Source: Symbiobacterium thermophilum IAM 14863 (GTDB lineage Bacteria > Bacillota > Sulfobacillia > Symbiobacteriales > Symbiobacteriaceae). From it: DNA of 64,000 nucleotides. Within the stretch, counting starts at the first letter, position 1. Each line of letters begins with the position of its first letter. Shown piece by piece: positions 43,921 through 55,288 of the stretch. The stretch covers positions 496,001 to 560,000 of the forward strand of contig NC_006177.1 in NCBI RefSeq assembly GCF_000009905.1, read 5' to 3'. Both the position numbers and the translations under genes were made by a program. The notes below the pieces were generated by a model that searched no databases, was not told the DNA's origin, and worked only from the letters and a program-made list of their open reading frames with translations.

Positions 43921-44538
43921 GTGAGCCGCGACCTGCCCAGGCCGGCGGCCGGGGTGCCGCCGCTGCTGGACGTGCATTTCGAGGATCCGACCGCGCCGGA
44001 ACGGCTGGCGGCTGCCATCGCCAGGCAGTTCCGGGCGCTCCCGCACCCTGAGCGGCATCTGCCGGTCTTCTTCCTGGTGGGCGCCACCAGCTCCACGGGC
44101 GACTCCCTGGGGCCGTTCACCGGATGGTTTCTGCGGCGCAAGGGCTTCCGCGGCGAGCATGTGGGAGACCTCGCCGACCCGGTGCACGCGACCAACCTGC
44201 GGGAGCGGCTCGCCGAGGCCCGGGCGCGCGCCCTGCGCCGGGAGCGGCTGCCCTACATCATCGCCGTCGACGCCGCCGTGGGCCGGCCCGGGCGCATCAC
44301 GGTCAACCGGGGGCCGCTGAGGCCCGGCGCTGCGATGGGCAAGGCCCTGCCCCAGGTGGGCCACCTGCACATCATGGGCGGCACGGCCAACTTCCCGTTC
44401 ATGATCTGGTTTACCGACCTGGACCAGACCGTGGGCATGGCCGAGGTGATCGCCGACGGCCTCCTGGCCTTCTGGGCCGCCTACGAGTCGGGGGAGCTGT
44501 TCGGGCGGCCCTCCGTCGCACGGACCGGGCTTGCCTGA
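43921..44538 (+). CDS. yyaC: YyaC/DUF1256 spore protease-fold protein
   Basis: A 205-residue YyaC protein related in fold to germination protease. Visible family parts are PVFFLVGATSSTGDSLGPFT, GFRGEHVGDLADPVHATNL, PYIIAVDAAVGRPGRITVN and HIMGGTANFPFM. YyaC is a forespore protein of spore-forming Firmicutes; its exact substrate is not known. The GTG start follows GGAGGGAAGGGCCG. It points to a sporulating host. Confidence 0.9.
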   Translation: MSRDLPRPAAGVPPLLDVHFEDPTAPERLAAAIARQFRALPHPERHLPVFFLVGATSSTGDSLGPFTGWFLRRKGFRGEHVGDLADPVHATNLRERLAEARARALRRERLPYIIAVDAAVGRPGRITVNRGPLRPGAAMGKALPQVGHLHIMGGTANFPFMIWFTDLDQTVGMAEVIADGLLAFWAAYESGELFGRPSVARTGLA

Positions 44539-44602
44539 GGGGCGGCGCTCACGATCCTGCCAGAGTTCGCCATCGCATGGGGTGAACCCTCTTTGCGCGC
44601 CC

Positions 44603-44631
44603 TTGACGGTGCCTTTCAGGATGGGTAGACT
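44603..44631 (+). promoter_or_regulatory. Sigma-A promoter of hpt-guaA
   Basis: TTGACG at 44603-44608 and TAGACT at 44626-44631 have a 17-base spacer, 45 bases before the hpt start. No purine riboswitch was seen. Confidence 0.6.
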
Positions 44632-44676
44632 GTTGCCAAAACCAGACACGCCAGGGTAGGAGAGGAGACCGCGACG

Positions 44677-45216
44677 GTGCAGCAAGATATCGAACGCGTC
44701 CTGATTACCGAGGAGCAGATCCGGGAAAAGATCAAGGAGCTGGGTGCGCAGATCTCCGAGGACTTCCGGGGGAAGGACCTGGTCGTGGTCGGCATCCTGA
44801 AGGGCGCGGCCCTCTTCTGCGCCGACCTTTTCCGGGCCATCTCCATTCCCGCGGAACTGGACTTCATGCGCATCACCTCGTACGGCGCTGCGACCAAGTC
44901 CACCGGTGTGCACAGGGTACTGCTGGATCTGGACTATACCCTTGAAGGGCGTCACGTGCTGATCGTTGAGGACATCGTCGACACGGGGCTGACGATCAAG
45001 TTCCTGAAGGAGTACCTGTCCCAGCGCGGGCCGGCGTCGCTCAGCGTGGCCGCCCTCCTGGACAAGCCCTCCCGGCGCAAGGTCGAGGTCACCATCGACT
45101 ACCGCGGCTTCGAGGTGCCGGACTTCTTCGTGGTCGGCATGGGGCTGGACTACGCCGAGAAGTACCGCAACCTGCGCGACATCTGCATTCTGAAGCCCGA
45201 GATCTACAAGTCCTGA
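44677..45216 (+). CDS. hpt: Hypoxanthine phosphoribosyltransferase
   Basis: A 179-residue phosphoribosyltransferase that salvages hypoxanthine or guanine to IMP or GMP. PRPP-binding motif: [20 protein letters not shown]. Other family parts are [32 protein letters not shown] and [20 protein letters not shown]. The GTG start follows GGAGAGGAG. It is probably co-transcribed with guaA, 28 bases on, which fits purine salvage. Confidence 0.95.
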   Translation: MQQDIERVLITEEQIREKIKELGAQISEDFRGKDLVVVGILKGAALFCADLFRAISIPAELDFMRITSYGAATKSTGVHRVLLDLDYTLEGRHVLIVEDIVDTGLTIKFLKEYLSQRGPASLSVAALLDKPSRRKVEVTIDYRGFEVPDFFVVGMGLDYAEKYRNLRDICILKPEIYKS

Positions 45217-45244
45217 GAACGCGCGCGGCGGAAGGAGAAACGGC

Positions 45245-46786
45245 ATGAGTCAGCAACGGGACCTGATCGTGGTTGTGGACTTCGGCGGGCAGTACAGCCA
45301 CCTGATCGCGCGTCGGGTGCGGGAGGCGCAGGTGTACTGCGAGATCTGGCCGTTCACCGCACCGGTGCAGCGCTACCGGGAGGCCGGGGTGAAGGGGATC
45401 ATCTTCTCCGGCGGCCCGGCGTCGGTGGAACAGGCTGACGCGCCCCGCATCGATCCCGCCATCTACGAGCTGGGCATCCCGATTCTCGGCATCTGCTACG
45501 GGATGCAGCTCATGGCGCTGCAGCTGGGCGGCGAGGTCCGTCGGGGGCAGCAGGGCGAGTACGGCCGGGCCACGCTGCGCCTGGCCGACGCGGAGCATCC
45601 GCTGCTCAGGGGACTGGGGCGTGAGAGTCTCGTCTGGATGAGCCACTTCGATTCCGTGACGAGGGTGCCGTCCGGCTTCCGCGTGCTGGGCGCCACCGAG
45701 AACACGGCCGTGGCGGTGATGGGGGACGACGCCCGACGGCTGTACGGCGTGCAGTTCCATCCCGAGGTCGTGCACACGGCCCAGGGCCGGGAGATCCTCC
45801 GAAACTTCCTCTTTAATATCGCCGGGTGCAGGGGGGACTGGACCACCGAGTCGTTCATCACCCGCCAGGTGGAGGAGATCCGCCGGCAGGTCGGCAGCGG
45901 CAGGGTGCTCTGCGCCCTGTCGGGCGGCGTCGACTCGTCGGTCGCGGCGGTGCTGGTCCACAAGGCCGTCGGCGACCAGCTCACGTGCATCTTCGTCGAC
46001 CACGGCCTCATGCGCAAGGGCGAGCCGGAGCAGGTGGTCCGCACCTTCCGGGACCACTTCCACATCCATCTGGTCCACGTGGACGCCTCCGAGCGCTTCC
46101 TCAGCAAGCTGAGGGGCGTGACGGACCCCGAGCAGAAGCGGAAGATCATCGGCAACGAGTTCATCCGCCTGTTCGAGGATGAGGCCCGCAAGCTGGGGCA
46201 GATCGACTTCCTGGTCCAGGGCACCGTCTATCCCGACGTCATCGAGTCCGGCACCGAGACCGCCCGGGTGATCAAGTCCCACCACAACGTGGGCGGGCTG
46301 CCGGAGGACATGCGGTTCCAGCTGATCGAGCCCTTCCGGCAGCTGTTCAAGGACGAGGTTCGCGCCGTGGGGCGCGCCCTGGGTGTGCCCGAGGAGATCG
46401 TCGGCCGCCACCCGTTCCCCGGGCCGGGGCTCGGCGTCCGGGTGCTGGGGGAGGTCACCCCCGAGAAGCTGGAGATCCTCCGGGAGGCCGACCGCATCTT
46501 CGTCGAGGAGATCCGGAAGGCCGGGCTGTACGACGAGCTCTGGCAGGCCTTCACGGTGCTGCCGGACGTCCGCAGCGTCGGGGTGATGGGCGACGAACGG
46601 ACGTACGCTTACCCCGTTGTCCTGCGGGCGGTGACCTCTGAAGACGCGATGACGGCCGACTTCTACCGGTTGCCCTGGGATCTGCTGGAGCGCATTGCCA
46701 GCCGCATCGTGAACGAGGTGCCGCACGTCAACCGGGTGGTGTACGACGTCACCTCGAAGCCGCCGGGGACGATCGAGTGGGAGTGA
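45245..46786 (+). CDS. guaA: GMP synthase (glutamine-hydrolysing)
   Basis: A 513-residue GuaA that makes GMP from XMP. An N-terminal glutamine amidotransferase domain has [12 protein letters not shown] with the catalytic Cys and the pair of His and Glu in [13 protein letters not shown]. The ATP pyrophosphatase domain has the P-loop [20 protein letters not shown], and the C-terminal dimerisation domain includes [11 protein letters not shown] and [20 protein letters not shown]. The length and order are normal. GGAAGGAG precedes the ATG. Confidence 0.97.
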   Translation: MSQQRDLIVVVDFGGQYSHLIARRVREAQVYCEIWPFTAPVQRYREAGVKGIIFSGGPASVEQADAPRIDPAIYELGIPILGICYGMQLMALQLGGEVRRGQQGEYGRATLRLADAEHPLLRGLGRESLVWMSHFDSVTRVPSGFRVLGATENTAVAVMGDDARRLYGVQFHPEVVHTAQGREILRNFLFNIAGCRGDWTTESFITRQVEEIRRQVGSGRVLCALSGGVDSSVAAVLVHKAVGDQLTCIFVDHGLMRKGEPEQVVRTFRDHFHIHLVHVDASERFLSKLRGVTDPEQKRKIIGNEFIRLFEDEARKLGQIDFLVQGTVYPDVIESGTETARVIKSHHNVGGLPEDMRFQLIEPFRQLFKDEVRAVGRALGVPEEIVGRHPFPGPGLGVRVLGEVTPEKLEILREADRIFVEEIRKAGLYDELWQAFTVLPDVRSVGVMGDERTYAYPVVLRAVTSEDAMTADFYRLPWDLLERIASRIVNEVPHVNRVVYDVTSKPPGTIEWE

Positions 46787-46860
46787 CATACCGGGTCAGC
46801 GAGCCGGGGCCATGGGCCGCCGGCTCTGTCGTTGGCGGCTTCTGGCAGATCCCGGTCCCC

Positions 46861-46889
46861 TTGACGCACCGAACGTTTGATGCTATTTT
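46861..46889 (+). promoter_or_regulatory. Sigma-A promoter of hrcA
   Basis: TTGACG at 46861-46866 and TATTTT at 46884-46889 have a 17-base spacer, ending 13 bases before the CIRCE element. Confidence 0.6.
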
Positions 46890-46902
46890 CATGCTGAACG
46901 CG

Positions 46903-46929
46903 TTAGCACTCTCCGGCGTTGATTGCTAA
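46903..46929. promoter_or_regulatory. CIRCE operator upstream of hrcA
   Basis: TTAGCACTC at 46903-46911, a 9-base spacer, and GATTGCTAA at 46921-46929. The right half differs at one position from the consensus GAGTGCTAA. This is the site where HrcA represses heat-shock genes, so hrcA controls itself. Confidence 0.9.
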
Positions 46930-46983
46930 CGGGGGCAACGCCCGTATGGTCAGTGGTTCGGGGTCATGCGGAGGTGACACCCC

Positions 46984-48009
46984 GTGATTGATGACCGCAA
47001 GAACAAGGTGCTGCAGGCCATAATCGAGGACTACGTCGCCACCGCGGAGCCGGTCGGGTCCCGGACGATCGCGCGCAAGTACAATCTGGGCGTCAGCCCG
47101 GCGACGATCCGCAACGAGATGTCGGATCTGGAGGAGCTCGGCTACCTGGAACAGCCGCACACATCGGCCGGCCGCATCCCCTCGAATCTGGGATACCGGT
47201 ATTACGTCGACTGCCTCATGCCCGAGCGGCCCATCAACCCTGCGGAGCAGGAGCTGATCCGGAGCACCTTCCAGCGCAAGATCCGCGAGCTCGACACGCT
47301 GGTGCGGGAGACGGCGCGGCTGCTCTCGGAGACCACCCATCTCACCGCCGTGATCTCGGGCCCGCAGTTCGAGAAGGCGGTCTTCAAGGAGATCCGGATC
47401 GTGCCGCTGGGCAACGACCGGGCACTCCTCATCTATATCACCGACAGCGGCCTGGTGGAGAACCAGGTGGTGGAGGTCCCCCTCCAGGTCACCATGCTGG
47501 AACTGCAGCAGGTGGCGGAGCTGCTGAGCGAGCACCTGCGGGGCAGACGGGTGGAGACGCTCTCCCGTACGGCCCTGCAGAGCCTGCACCGGGAGCTCTC
47601 CCGGTACGGCACGCTCCTGGAGCAGGCGCTCCACTTCCTGGAGCAGAAGCTGGAGCCCGGCGACCGGCACCGGCTCTACTTCGGCGGCACCTCCCACATG
47701 CTGGACCAGCCCGAGTTCCGCGACGTGCAGAAGCTCCGCGGGGTCCTCTCCTTCCTGGAGCAGGAGGAGGCCGTGGCGGCCGTGCTCGGCCTGGACCGGC
47801 TCACCGAAGGGGTGGAGATCCAGATCGGCGAGGAGATCCGCCTGCGGGAGCTGGCGGACTGCTCGGTGGTGACGGCGACATACCGGGTGGGGGACAGGAT
47901 CATCGGCAAGATGGGCGTCATCGGCCCGCGGCGGATGGAGTACCCCAAGGTGGTTTCGATCCTCAACGCCATCGCCTCCCACCTCAGCGAGATGAACCGG
48001 CTCTTCTAG
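46984..48009 (+). CDS. hrcA: Heat-inducible transcription repressor HrcA
   Basis: A 341-residue HrcA. The N-terminal winged helix has NKVLQAIIEDYVATAEPVGS, ATIRNEMSDLEELGYLEQPH and TSAGRIPSNLGYRYYVDC. The C-terminal GAF-like domain includes VVTATYRVGDRIIGKMGVIG and PRRMEYPKVVSILNAIASHL. HrcA binds CIRCE and is folded with help from GroE, so it releases DNA on heat stress. The GTG start follows GGAGGTG by 7 bases. It precedes grpE-dnaK-dnaJ as usual, but a terminator and promoter separate them. Confidence 0.96.
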   Translation: MIDDRKNKVLQAIIEDYVATAEPVGSRTIARKYNLGVSPATIRNEMSDLEELGYLEQPHTSAGRIPSNLGYRYYVDCLMPERPINPAEQELIRSTFQRKIRELDTLVRETARLLSETTHLTAVISGPQFEKAVFKEIRIVPLGNDRALLIYITDSGLVENQVVEVPLQVTMLELQQVAELLSEHLRGRRVETLSRTALQSLHRELSRYGTLLEQALHFLEQKLEPGDRHRLYFGGTSHMLDQPEFRDVQKLRGVLSFLEQEEAVAAVLGLDRLTEGVEIQIGEEIRLRELADCSVVTATYRVGDRIIGKMGVIGPRRMEYPKVVSILNAIASHLSEMNRLF

Positions 48010-48014
48010 CAGCG

Positions 48015-48047
48015 GAGGGCCCGGGGCGGGAATCGCCCCGGGCCTCT
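48015..48047 (+). terminator. Hairpin after hrcA
   Basis: GCCCGGGGCG at 48019-48028 pairs with CGCCCCGGGC at 48034-48043, with a few extra pairs outward. The loop is 5 bases. There is no T tract, so termination may be partial. Confidence 0.5.
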
Positions 48048-48066
48048 GCGCGTCCTGGCTCAGGGC

Positions 48067-48095
48067 TTGACACGGGTAGAGGTGGGTGCTATGTT
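48067..48095 (+). promoter_or_regulatory. Sigma-A promoter of grpE-dnaK-dnaJ
   Basis: A perfect TTGACA at 48067-48072 and TATGTT at 48090-48095 with a 17-base spacer. A CIRCE lies 14 bases further on. Confidence 0.75.
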
Positions 48096-48109
48096 CATTT
48101 GTGGATGCG

Positions 48110-48136
48110 TTAGCACTCAGGTAACGCGAGTGCTAA
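48110..48136. promoter_or_regulatory. Perfect CIRCE operator upstream of grpE
   Basis: TTAGCACTC at 48110-48118, a 9-base spacer and GAGTGCTAA at 48128-48136 give an exact consensus CIRCE. It overlaps the likely transcript start of the grpE-dnaK-dnaJ unit, so HrcA should repress it. Confidence 0.95.
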
Positions 48137-48162
48137 CAATAGAGAAGAGGTGACCGGCAGCA

Positions 48163-48795
48163 GTGGCGGAAGACATGAAGAAGTCCCCCCAGGCAGAGGA
48201 TCCACCGGAACAGCAGACCGGCGAGGCTGAGGCGGTTCCGGCACAGCCGGCCGATGCCGCTGGCGGCGCCGGCGCGGAGAGCGGCGCTCCGGAAGCGGGT
48301 GCGGATTCGGAGGCCCCCGCCGAGGCCGCTGTCGACGGCGCACCTGGTGAGGCCGAACCCGAAGCCGACCGGGTGGCCGAGCTGATGGACCGCCTGATCC
48401 GTCTGCAGGCGGATTTCGAGAACTACCGGCGCCGGGTGCAGCGGGAGAAGGAGGAGATCGCGCAGTACGGCACGCAGCGGCTGCTGATCAACCTCCTGCC
48501 CGTGCTCGACAACCTGGAGCGGGCGCTGGCCACGCCGCCGAACCCCGGCGACGAACGGCTGCGCCAGGGCGTCGAGCTGACGGCTCGGTCGTTCCTGGAA
48601 GTCCTGGCCAAGGAGGGTGTCAAGCCGATCGAGGCTGTCGGCCAGCCCTTCGACCCGCACCTGCATGAAGCGGTGATGACCGGGGACGACCCCGACAAGG
48701 AAGAGGGCATTGTCCTCGAGGAGTTCCGGAAGGGGTACATGCTGGGCGACCGCGTCATCAGGGCGAGCATGGTGAAGGTGAACACCCGAAGTTAG
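48163..48795 (+). CDS. grpE: Nucleotide exchange factor GrpE
   Basis: A 210-residue GrpE, which releases ADP from DnaK. The first 65 residues are low-complexity, rich in Ala, Glu and Pro. The coiled coil has LMDRLIRLQADFENYRRRVQ, and the beta wing ends GYMLGDRVIRASMVKV. It starts at GTG, with GAGGTGA about 9 bases before. It is a CIRCE-controlled operon leader. Confidence 0.96.
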   Translation: MAEDMKKSPQAEDPPEQQTGEAEAVPAQPADAAGGAGAESGAPEAGADSEAPAEAAVDGAPGEAEPEADRVAELMDRLIRLQADFENYRRRVQREKEEIAQYGTQRLLINLLPVLDNLERALATPPNPGDERLRQGVELTARSFLEVLAKEGVKPIEAVGQPFDPHLHEAVMTGDDPDKEEGIVLEEFRKGYMLGDRVIRASMVKVNTRS

Positions 48796-48831
48796 CGGGC
48801 AGACCAGTGGAGTGAGGAGGCTTTTCCGTAC

Positions 48832-50670
<1,839 letters not shown>

Positions 50671-50691
50671 GTCTGACGGGACGAGTCTCCG

Positions 50692-50720
50692 GGAGGGGGG
50701 CCGCTTGACAGCCCCCCTCC
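50692..50720 (+). terminator. Hairpin between dnaK and dnaJ
   Basis: GGAGGGGGGC at 50692-50701 pairs with GCCCCCCTCC at 50711-50720 over a 9-base loop. It is followed by TGTCACTT with no T tract, so it may attenuate rather than stop transcription into dnaJ. Confidence 0.4.
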
Positions 50721-50770
50721 TGTCACTTGCTCCGGACCCGACCAGGTGGTAATTTCTAAGGAGTAGGGGG

Positions 50771-51931
50771 GTGGACCGACTGGCCAAGCGCGACTACTAC
50801 GAGATCCTTGGCGTTCCCCGGAACGCCACCGAGGCCGAGATCAAGAAGGCCTTTCGGAACCTCGCCCGCAAGTACCACCCTGACGCCAACAAGGACGACC
50901 CCGACGCGGCCGAGAAATTCAAGGAGATCAACGAGGCCTACCAGGTCCTCTCTGACCCGGAAAAGCGGGCCCGCTACGACCAGTTCGGTCACGCGGCGGA
51001 GCAGATGGGCGGGGCCGGCGGCAACCCCTTCGAGGGCTTCGGGGGCTTCGGCGATTTCGGGGGATTCAGCGACATCTTTGAGATGTTCTTCGGTGGCGCC
51101 GGTCGGCAGCGGAACCCCCGCGGACCGGTCCGGGGCGCCGATCTGGAGTACGAACTGGAGCTGACCCTGAAAGAGGCGGCCTTCGGCTGCACCAAGGAGC
51201 TGCGGGTGCCGCGCGTCGAGGACTGCGACACCTGCCACGGTTCCGGCGCACGGCCGGGCACCCAGCCGGTGACCTGCCCCAAGTGCGGCGGCACGGGCCA
51301 GGTCCAGATGACCCAGCACACCGTCTTCGGCCGGTTCGTCAACGTGATGACCTGCGATCGGTGCCGCGGCGAGGGCAAGATCGTCGAGTCGCCCTGCCCC
51401 ACCTGCCGTGGCCGGGGGCGCGTGCAGAAGACCCAGCGGGTGGAGGTCAAGGTGCCTGGCGGCGTGGAGACCGGCACGCGGCTGCGCATGCCGGGTTACG
51501 GCGAGGCCGGCGAACGCGGCGGCCCCCCGGGAGACCTGTTCATCGTCATGCGGGTCCGCCCCGACCGGCGGTTCCGGCGGGAGGGCGACGACCTGTTCAC
51601 CACCACCGAGATTTCCTTCATCCAGGCCGCGCTGGGCACCGAAATCGAGGTGGAGACCCTGGACGGCCCCGAGCTCATCAAGATCCCTGAGGGCACGCAG
51701 CCGGGGGACACCATCCGGCTGAAGGGCAAGGGGACCCACCGCTTGCGGGGATCCGGCCGCGGCGACCTGCACGTGGTCATCAGCGTGAAGACGCCCGGGC
51801 GGCTCTCCGAGAGGGAACGGGAGCTGCTGTTGGAGGTGGCTGCCCTGCGCGGCGAGCGGGTCGCCGGAATGACGGAGAACAAGGAGAAAAGCTTTCTGAA
51901 GAAGATGAAGGACGCCCTCGGCGGCCGCTGA
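50771..51931 (+). CDS. dnaJ: Chaperone DnaJ (Hsp40)
   Basis: A 386-residue type I DnaJ that delivers substrates to DnaK and stimulates its ATPase. The J domain begins [20 protein letters not shown], with the HPD motif at YHPDAN. A Gly/Phe region follows ([20 protein letters not shown]). The four CXXCXGXG zinc repeats read [24 protein letters not shown] and CPTCRGRG. The GTG start follows AAGGAG by 8 bases. Confidence 0.97.
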   Translation: MDRLAKRDYYEILGVPRNATEAEIKKAFRNLARKYHPDANKDDPDAAEKFKEINEAYQVLSDPEKRARYDQFGHAAEQMGGAGGNPFEGFGGFGDFGGFSDIFEMFFGGAGRQRNPRGPVRGADLEYELELTLKEAAFGCTKELRVPRVEDCDTCHGSGARPGTQPVTCPKCGGTGQVQMTQHTVFGRFVNVMTCDRCRGEGKIVESPCPTCRGRGRVQKTQRVEVKVPGGVETGTRLRMPGYGEAGERGGPPGDLFIVMRVRPDRRFRREGDDLFTTTEISFIQAALGTEIEVETLDGPELIKIPEGTQPGDTIRLKGKGTHRLRGSGRGDLHVVISVKTPGRLSERERELLLEVAALRGERVAGMTENKEKSFLKKMKDALGGR

Positions 51932-51941
51932 GGCTGCAGGC

Positions 51942-51970
51942 GGGCCTCCTCCCGCGACCGGGGGAGGCCC
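51942..51970 (+). terminator. Hairpin after dnaJ
   Basis: GGGCCTCC at the left (from 51942) and GGGGGAGGCCC at the right (to 51970) form a GC-rich stem with a short loop. TGCTGTCATT follows, so the T tract is weak. Confidence 0.5.
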
Positions 51971-52019
51971 TGCTGTCATTGCGCCGGGCGCGCCGGGGCG
52001 ATGGGGAGGAGATGCGACC

Positions 52020-52820
52020 GTGCCGCGGCTGAACCGCCGAGATCCGCTCCTCGACCCCCTGCTGCCCCCTTCGGCCTGGGAGATCGCCCGCCGGAGGCGC
52101 AGGGTGCGCCGCTGGGTCGCCCTGGCCCTGGCGGCGGCGCTGGTCGGGCTGGGCGCCTGGGGCTGGCTCACCTTCACGGACCGGACCCGCAGCCTCCCGC
52201 CCGTGCAGGTGGCAGAGGCGGCCGGAGAGGCCCTGCTGCGCGCGGCGCGCTACGACTTCCGCGCCGCGGTGACCGGCAGCTCTCCCGACGGTTTTTTTCC
52301 CAACGCACAGCTCGCCGGCGAGTTCCAGGCCGAGCCGCTGCTCCTGCACCTGCGCGGCGAGGTGGGCAGCGGTGCGGCCATGATGCCCATCGAGTACTGG
52401 CTCTCGGGGGACGCCCTGTTCGTGCGGCAGGCCAGGGGCGGCTGGGTCCGGTCGCCCACGGCGGACGTCCCGGATGTGGTCGCCTTCCTGCCCGAGCAGC
52501 TGGCGGCACCGCTGCTGGCCGGTGTGAACCGGGCGGAGCTGGTGGGTCGGGAGCGGGTGGACGGTGCGCAGACCGCGGTGCTGGCGCTGGATCTTGATCC
52601 GGCGGTCATGCAGGTGGCGCCGCCCGGGCAAGATGAACGGGTGGAGTACCGGCTGTGGGTGGACGTCCGGCGCCTGCGCCCGGTCCGGATGGCCATCCGG
52701 GTGGAGCGCCCGGCCGATGCCGGCTCCAGCTTCGATTACCAGCTCGATCTGACCTACCCGGCCCCCGGGTCGCTGTCGCTGCCCGACGAGGTGCTTCAGG
52801 CGGCCGGGCCGGGCGAGTGA
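52020..52820 (+). CDS. Membrane-anchored extracellular protein, LolA/LppX-like
   Basis: A 266-residue protein. A basic N-terminus and a single helix (VALALAAALVGLGAWGWLTF, about residues 33-52) anchor a beta-rich extracellular part. Strands such as LLLHLRGEVGSGAAMMPIEY and LSGDALFVRQARGGWVRSPT suggest a half-barrel lipid- or ligand-binding fold like LolA/LppX. The call rests on pattern only. GGGGAGG precedes the GTG. Its stop is 15 bases before prmA. Confidence 0.55.
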   Translation: MPRLNRRDPLLDPLLPPSAWEIARRRRRVRRWVALALAAALVGLGAWGWLTFTDRTRSLPPVQVAEAAGEALLRAARYDFRAAVTGSSPDGFFPNAQLAGEFQAEPLLLHLRGEVGSGAAMMPIEYWLSGDALFVRQARGGWVRSPTADVPDVVAFLPEQLAAPLLAGVNRAELVGRERVDGAQTAVLALDLDPAVMQVAPPGQDERVEYRLWVDVRRLRPVRMAIRVERPADAGSSFDYQLDLTYPAPGSLSLPDEVLQAAGPGE

Positions 52821-52834
52821 ATGGAGGAGACGGC

Positions 52835-53749
52835 TTGCGATACCTGGAGATCCGCATCCGCTGCCAGCGTGCCGCCGCCGACGCCGTGGGGAACCTGCTC
52901 CTCACGCTGACCGGCGCCGGCTACGCGGTGGACGACCCCCTGATCGTGGAACAGAACCGGTCCCGATGGGACATGACCGACCTGCCGCCCGGCGACCCGG
53001 AGTGGGTGACGGTTTCCGGGTGGCTGCCCGAGGCGGGTGACGTCGAGCAGCAGCGGCTCCGCCTGGAGACCGGGCTGGACGAAATCCGGTCGCTGGGGCT
53101 GGGGGCGGTGGATCCGGCCCGCTTCCGCTGGGTGGAGGAGGAGGACTGGGCTCACGCCTGGAAGGCCTACTTCCGGCCGACCCGCGTCGGCGACCGGCTG
53201 GTGGTGGTCCCCGCCTGGGAGGAGTACGCCCCGCAGGAGGGGGAGCTGCCCATCCGGATCGACCCGGGCATGGCGTTCGGCACGGGGACCCACGCCACCA
53301 CGGCGCTCTGCATGCGCTGGCTGGAGGAGCTGGTCACGCCGGGGAGCCGGGTGATCGACGTCGGCACCGGTTCGGGCATCCTGGCCGTGGCGGCCAAGCA
53401 CCTCGGGGCGGCGGAGGTGGTGGCCATCGACGTGGATCCCGTGGCGGTGGATGCCGCGCGGGAGAACGCCGGGCGCAACGGGGTCGAGATCGACGTCCGG
53501 CTGGCGACGCTGGACCAGGTGGCCGAGGGCGAGGCGGACCTGATCGTGGCCAACATCATCGCCTCGGTCATCGTTGACATCCTGCCGGACGTGGCTTCCC
53601 GGTTGAAGCCGGGCGGCCGTTTCCTGGCCTCGGGAATCATCGCGGCCAGGAAGGAGGCCGTCACCGAGGCAATGACCGACGCGTGGCTCCTGCCGGTGGG
53701 CGCCCGCGAGCAGGACGGCTGGGTGGCGATCCTGGCGATGAAGCCATGA
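52835..53749 (+). CDS. prmA: Ribosomal protein L11 methyltransferase
   Basis: A 304-residue PrmA that trimethylates Lys and the N-terminus of L11. The substrate-binding N-terminal part begins LRYLEIRIRCQRAAADAVGN. The methyltransferase part has GMAFGTGTHATTALCMRWLE, IDVGTGSGILAVAAKHLGAA for SAM binding and DLIVANIIASVIVDIL. The TTG start follows GGAGGAGA by 5 bases. It comes after dnaJ, as usual, and overlaps rsmE by four bases. Confidence 0.94.
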   Translation: MRYLEIRIRCQRAAADAVGNLLLTLTGAGYAVDDPLIVEQNRSRWDMTDLPPGDPEWVTVSGWLPEAGDVEQQRLRLETGLDEIRSLGLGAVDPARFRWVEEEDWAHAWKAYFRPTRVGDRLVVVPAWEEYAPQEGELPIRIDPGMAFGTGTHATTALCMRWLEELVTPGSRVIDVGTGSGILAVAAKHLGAAEVVAIDVDPVAVDAARENAGRNGVEIDVRLATLDQVAEGEADLIVANIIASVIVDILPDVASRLKPGGRFLASGIIAARKEAVTEAMTDAWLLPVGAREQDGWVAILAMKP

Positions 53750-54477
53750 CGCCGCGGTTCTTCCTGGAGCGGGTGGAGGGCGACGAGGTGGTCCTGCCCC
53801 GCGCAGACTCCCACCACCTGCTGCGGGTGCTCCGGGCCGGGCCCGGGACGCCCTTCGTCGTCCTCTCCGGCGGCATGGCCTACGACTGCGTGCTCCACCG
53901 GGTGGACGACGGCCTGGCCCGGGGGCGGATCCGGGCCGCGGAGCCGGCCGCCGGCGAGCCGGCCATCCGCATCACGCTGTTTCAGGGCCTCGCCAAGGGG
54001 GAGAAGATGGAGCTGGTGCTCCAGCACGGCACCGAGCTGGGGATCGCGGAGTTCGTCGCCGTGGCGGCGGCGCGCAGCGTCGTCCGGCTGGACGAGCGCA
54101 AGGCGGCCCAGCGGACCGAGCGCTGGCAGCGCATCGCGCGCGAGGCGGCGGAGCAGTCCCGGCGGGGGGCGGTGCCCACCGTTGCTCCGCCGCACACCTG
54201 GAAGGAGGCGGTGGCGCGCATCCCGGAGTTCGACCTGGCCCTGGTGGCCTGGGAGGGCGGGGGCGAGCCGCTCCGGGCGGCGCTGGAGGCTCGCCCGGAG
54301 GCCAGGGATATCGCGGTGTTCATCGGCCCGGAGGGGGGCCTGACCGCCGAGGAGGTGGAGCTGGCCAGGCAGGCCGGTGCGGTCCCCGTCACGTTGGGCC
54401 CGCGCATCCTGCGGACGGAGACGGCCCCGTTGGCCGCGGTCGCCGCGATCCTGTACGCGCGCGGCGAGTGGGGCTGA
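53746..54477 (+). CDS. rsmE: 16S rRNA uridine-1498 methyltransferase
   Basis: A 243-residue SPOUT-type RNA methyltransferase that makes m3U1498 in 16S rRNA. The N-terminal PUA-like part has PRADSHHLLRVLRAGPGTPF. The knot has FQGLAKGEKMELVLQHGTEL, IGPEGGLTAEEVELARQAGA and LGPRILRTETAPLAAVAAIL, the usual SAM pocket. The ATG overlaps the prmA stop by four bases. Confidence 0.95.
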   Translation: MTPRFFLERVEGDEVVLPRADSHHLLRVLRAGPGTPFVVLSGGMAYDCVLHRVDDGLARGRIRAAEPAAGEPAIRITLFQGLAKGEKMELVLQHGTELGIAEFVAVAAARSVVRLDERKAAQRTERWQRIAREAAEQSRRGAVPTVAPPHTWKEAVARIPEFDLALVAWEGGGEPLRAALEARPEARDIAVFIGPEGGLTAEEVELARQAGAVPVTLGPRILRTETAPLAAVAAILYARGEWG

Positions 54478-54481
54478 CGGG

Positions 54482-55276
54482 CTAAAGCAGCCGGAAGAGC
54501 CCCTCGGCGTAGGCGACGCCCGAACGGCCGGCCATGATGCGGGCCATCAGCCGTACGGCCCCGTCGGTCTCGGCCTCGTCCAGGTACACCATCTGGCTCC
54601 GGTGCGCCCGGACCGCCCGCACCTTGTCGTCGATCACCGGCGAGATGTCCACCAGCACATCCGGATGGCGGGTGCCGTAGAAGTAGACCTGCGCACCGCT
54701 CACGGCGCGGGAGCGGGCCAGGTCCATCACGGCGCGCCCCAGGGCCTTGTGGTCCCGGTGGGCCATCTGGGGCACCAGCTCCTTGGGGTCGAAGGCCAGC
54801 ACCACCTCCGGCCCGGCATGGTCCCAGGCCCTGGCGAGCAGCCGCTCCAGACGGGGATCTTCGGCCAGGCCGAAGTCCGGCAGGCCGAGGAAGTGGACCG
54901 CCTCGTAGCCCTGCAGGCGCGCGGCCTGCCACTGCTCCGCCTGGCGCTGTTCGGCCAGATCCCGCCAGTTCCCGCGCTTTTCGCCGTCGGTGAGCACCAC
55001 GGCCGTGATGCGGCTCCCCGCCAGGGCCATCCGCCTGAGGGTGCCGCCGCAGAAGAACTCCAGGTCGTCGGGGTGCGCGGTGAAGGCCAGCACCCGCCGC
55101 GGCGTGCTCACCAGCAGTTCGCCCTGCGCGCGGGCCAGCTCGGGGTGATCCGGCGCGACGAGGCAGGCGGCCATCCACTCGACCCAGCGCAGGCTCCCGA
55201 ACCGATAGAGCCCGGAGAACAGCCGCCGCTTCACGGCGAGGGTGCGGTCGGGCCGGGCCTCCGCATGCTCGGGCAT
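54482..55276 (-). CDS. PIG-L family deacetylase
   Basis: A 264-residue LmbE/PIG-L-type zinc deacetylase. The motif VLAFTAHPDDLEFFCGGTLR holds the metal-binding His and Asp plus the catalytic Asp. A second His lies in HRDHKALGRAVMD. The first 40 residues are a membrane-associating stretch. Such enzymes remove N-acetyl groups from GlcNAc-linked substrates, in BshB or MshB roles among others. The gene is convergent to rsmE by 4 bases and follows a sister gene by about 12 bases. Confidence 0.88.
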   Translation of the reverse strand: MPEHAEARPDRTLAVKRRLFSGLYRFGSLRWVEWMAACLVAPDHPELARAQGELLVSTPRRVLAFTAHPDDLEFFCGGTLRRMALAGSRITAVVLTDGEKRGNWRDLAEQRQAEQWQAARLQGYEAVHFLGLPDFGLAEDPRLERLLARAWDHAGPEVVLAFDPKELVPQMAHRDHKALGRAVMDLARSRAVSGAQVYFYGTRHPDVLVDISPVIDDKVRAVRAHRSQMVYLDEAETDGAVRLMARIMAGRSGVAYAEGLFRLL

Positions 55277-55288
55277 GTGGCCACCTCC

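Noticed and set aside
44540-44676. Purine riboswitch before hpt-guaA
   Set aside because: The short leader lacks the conserved three-way-junction bases, and a plain sigma-A promoter explains the region.
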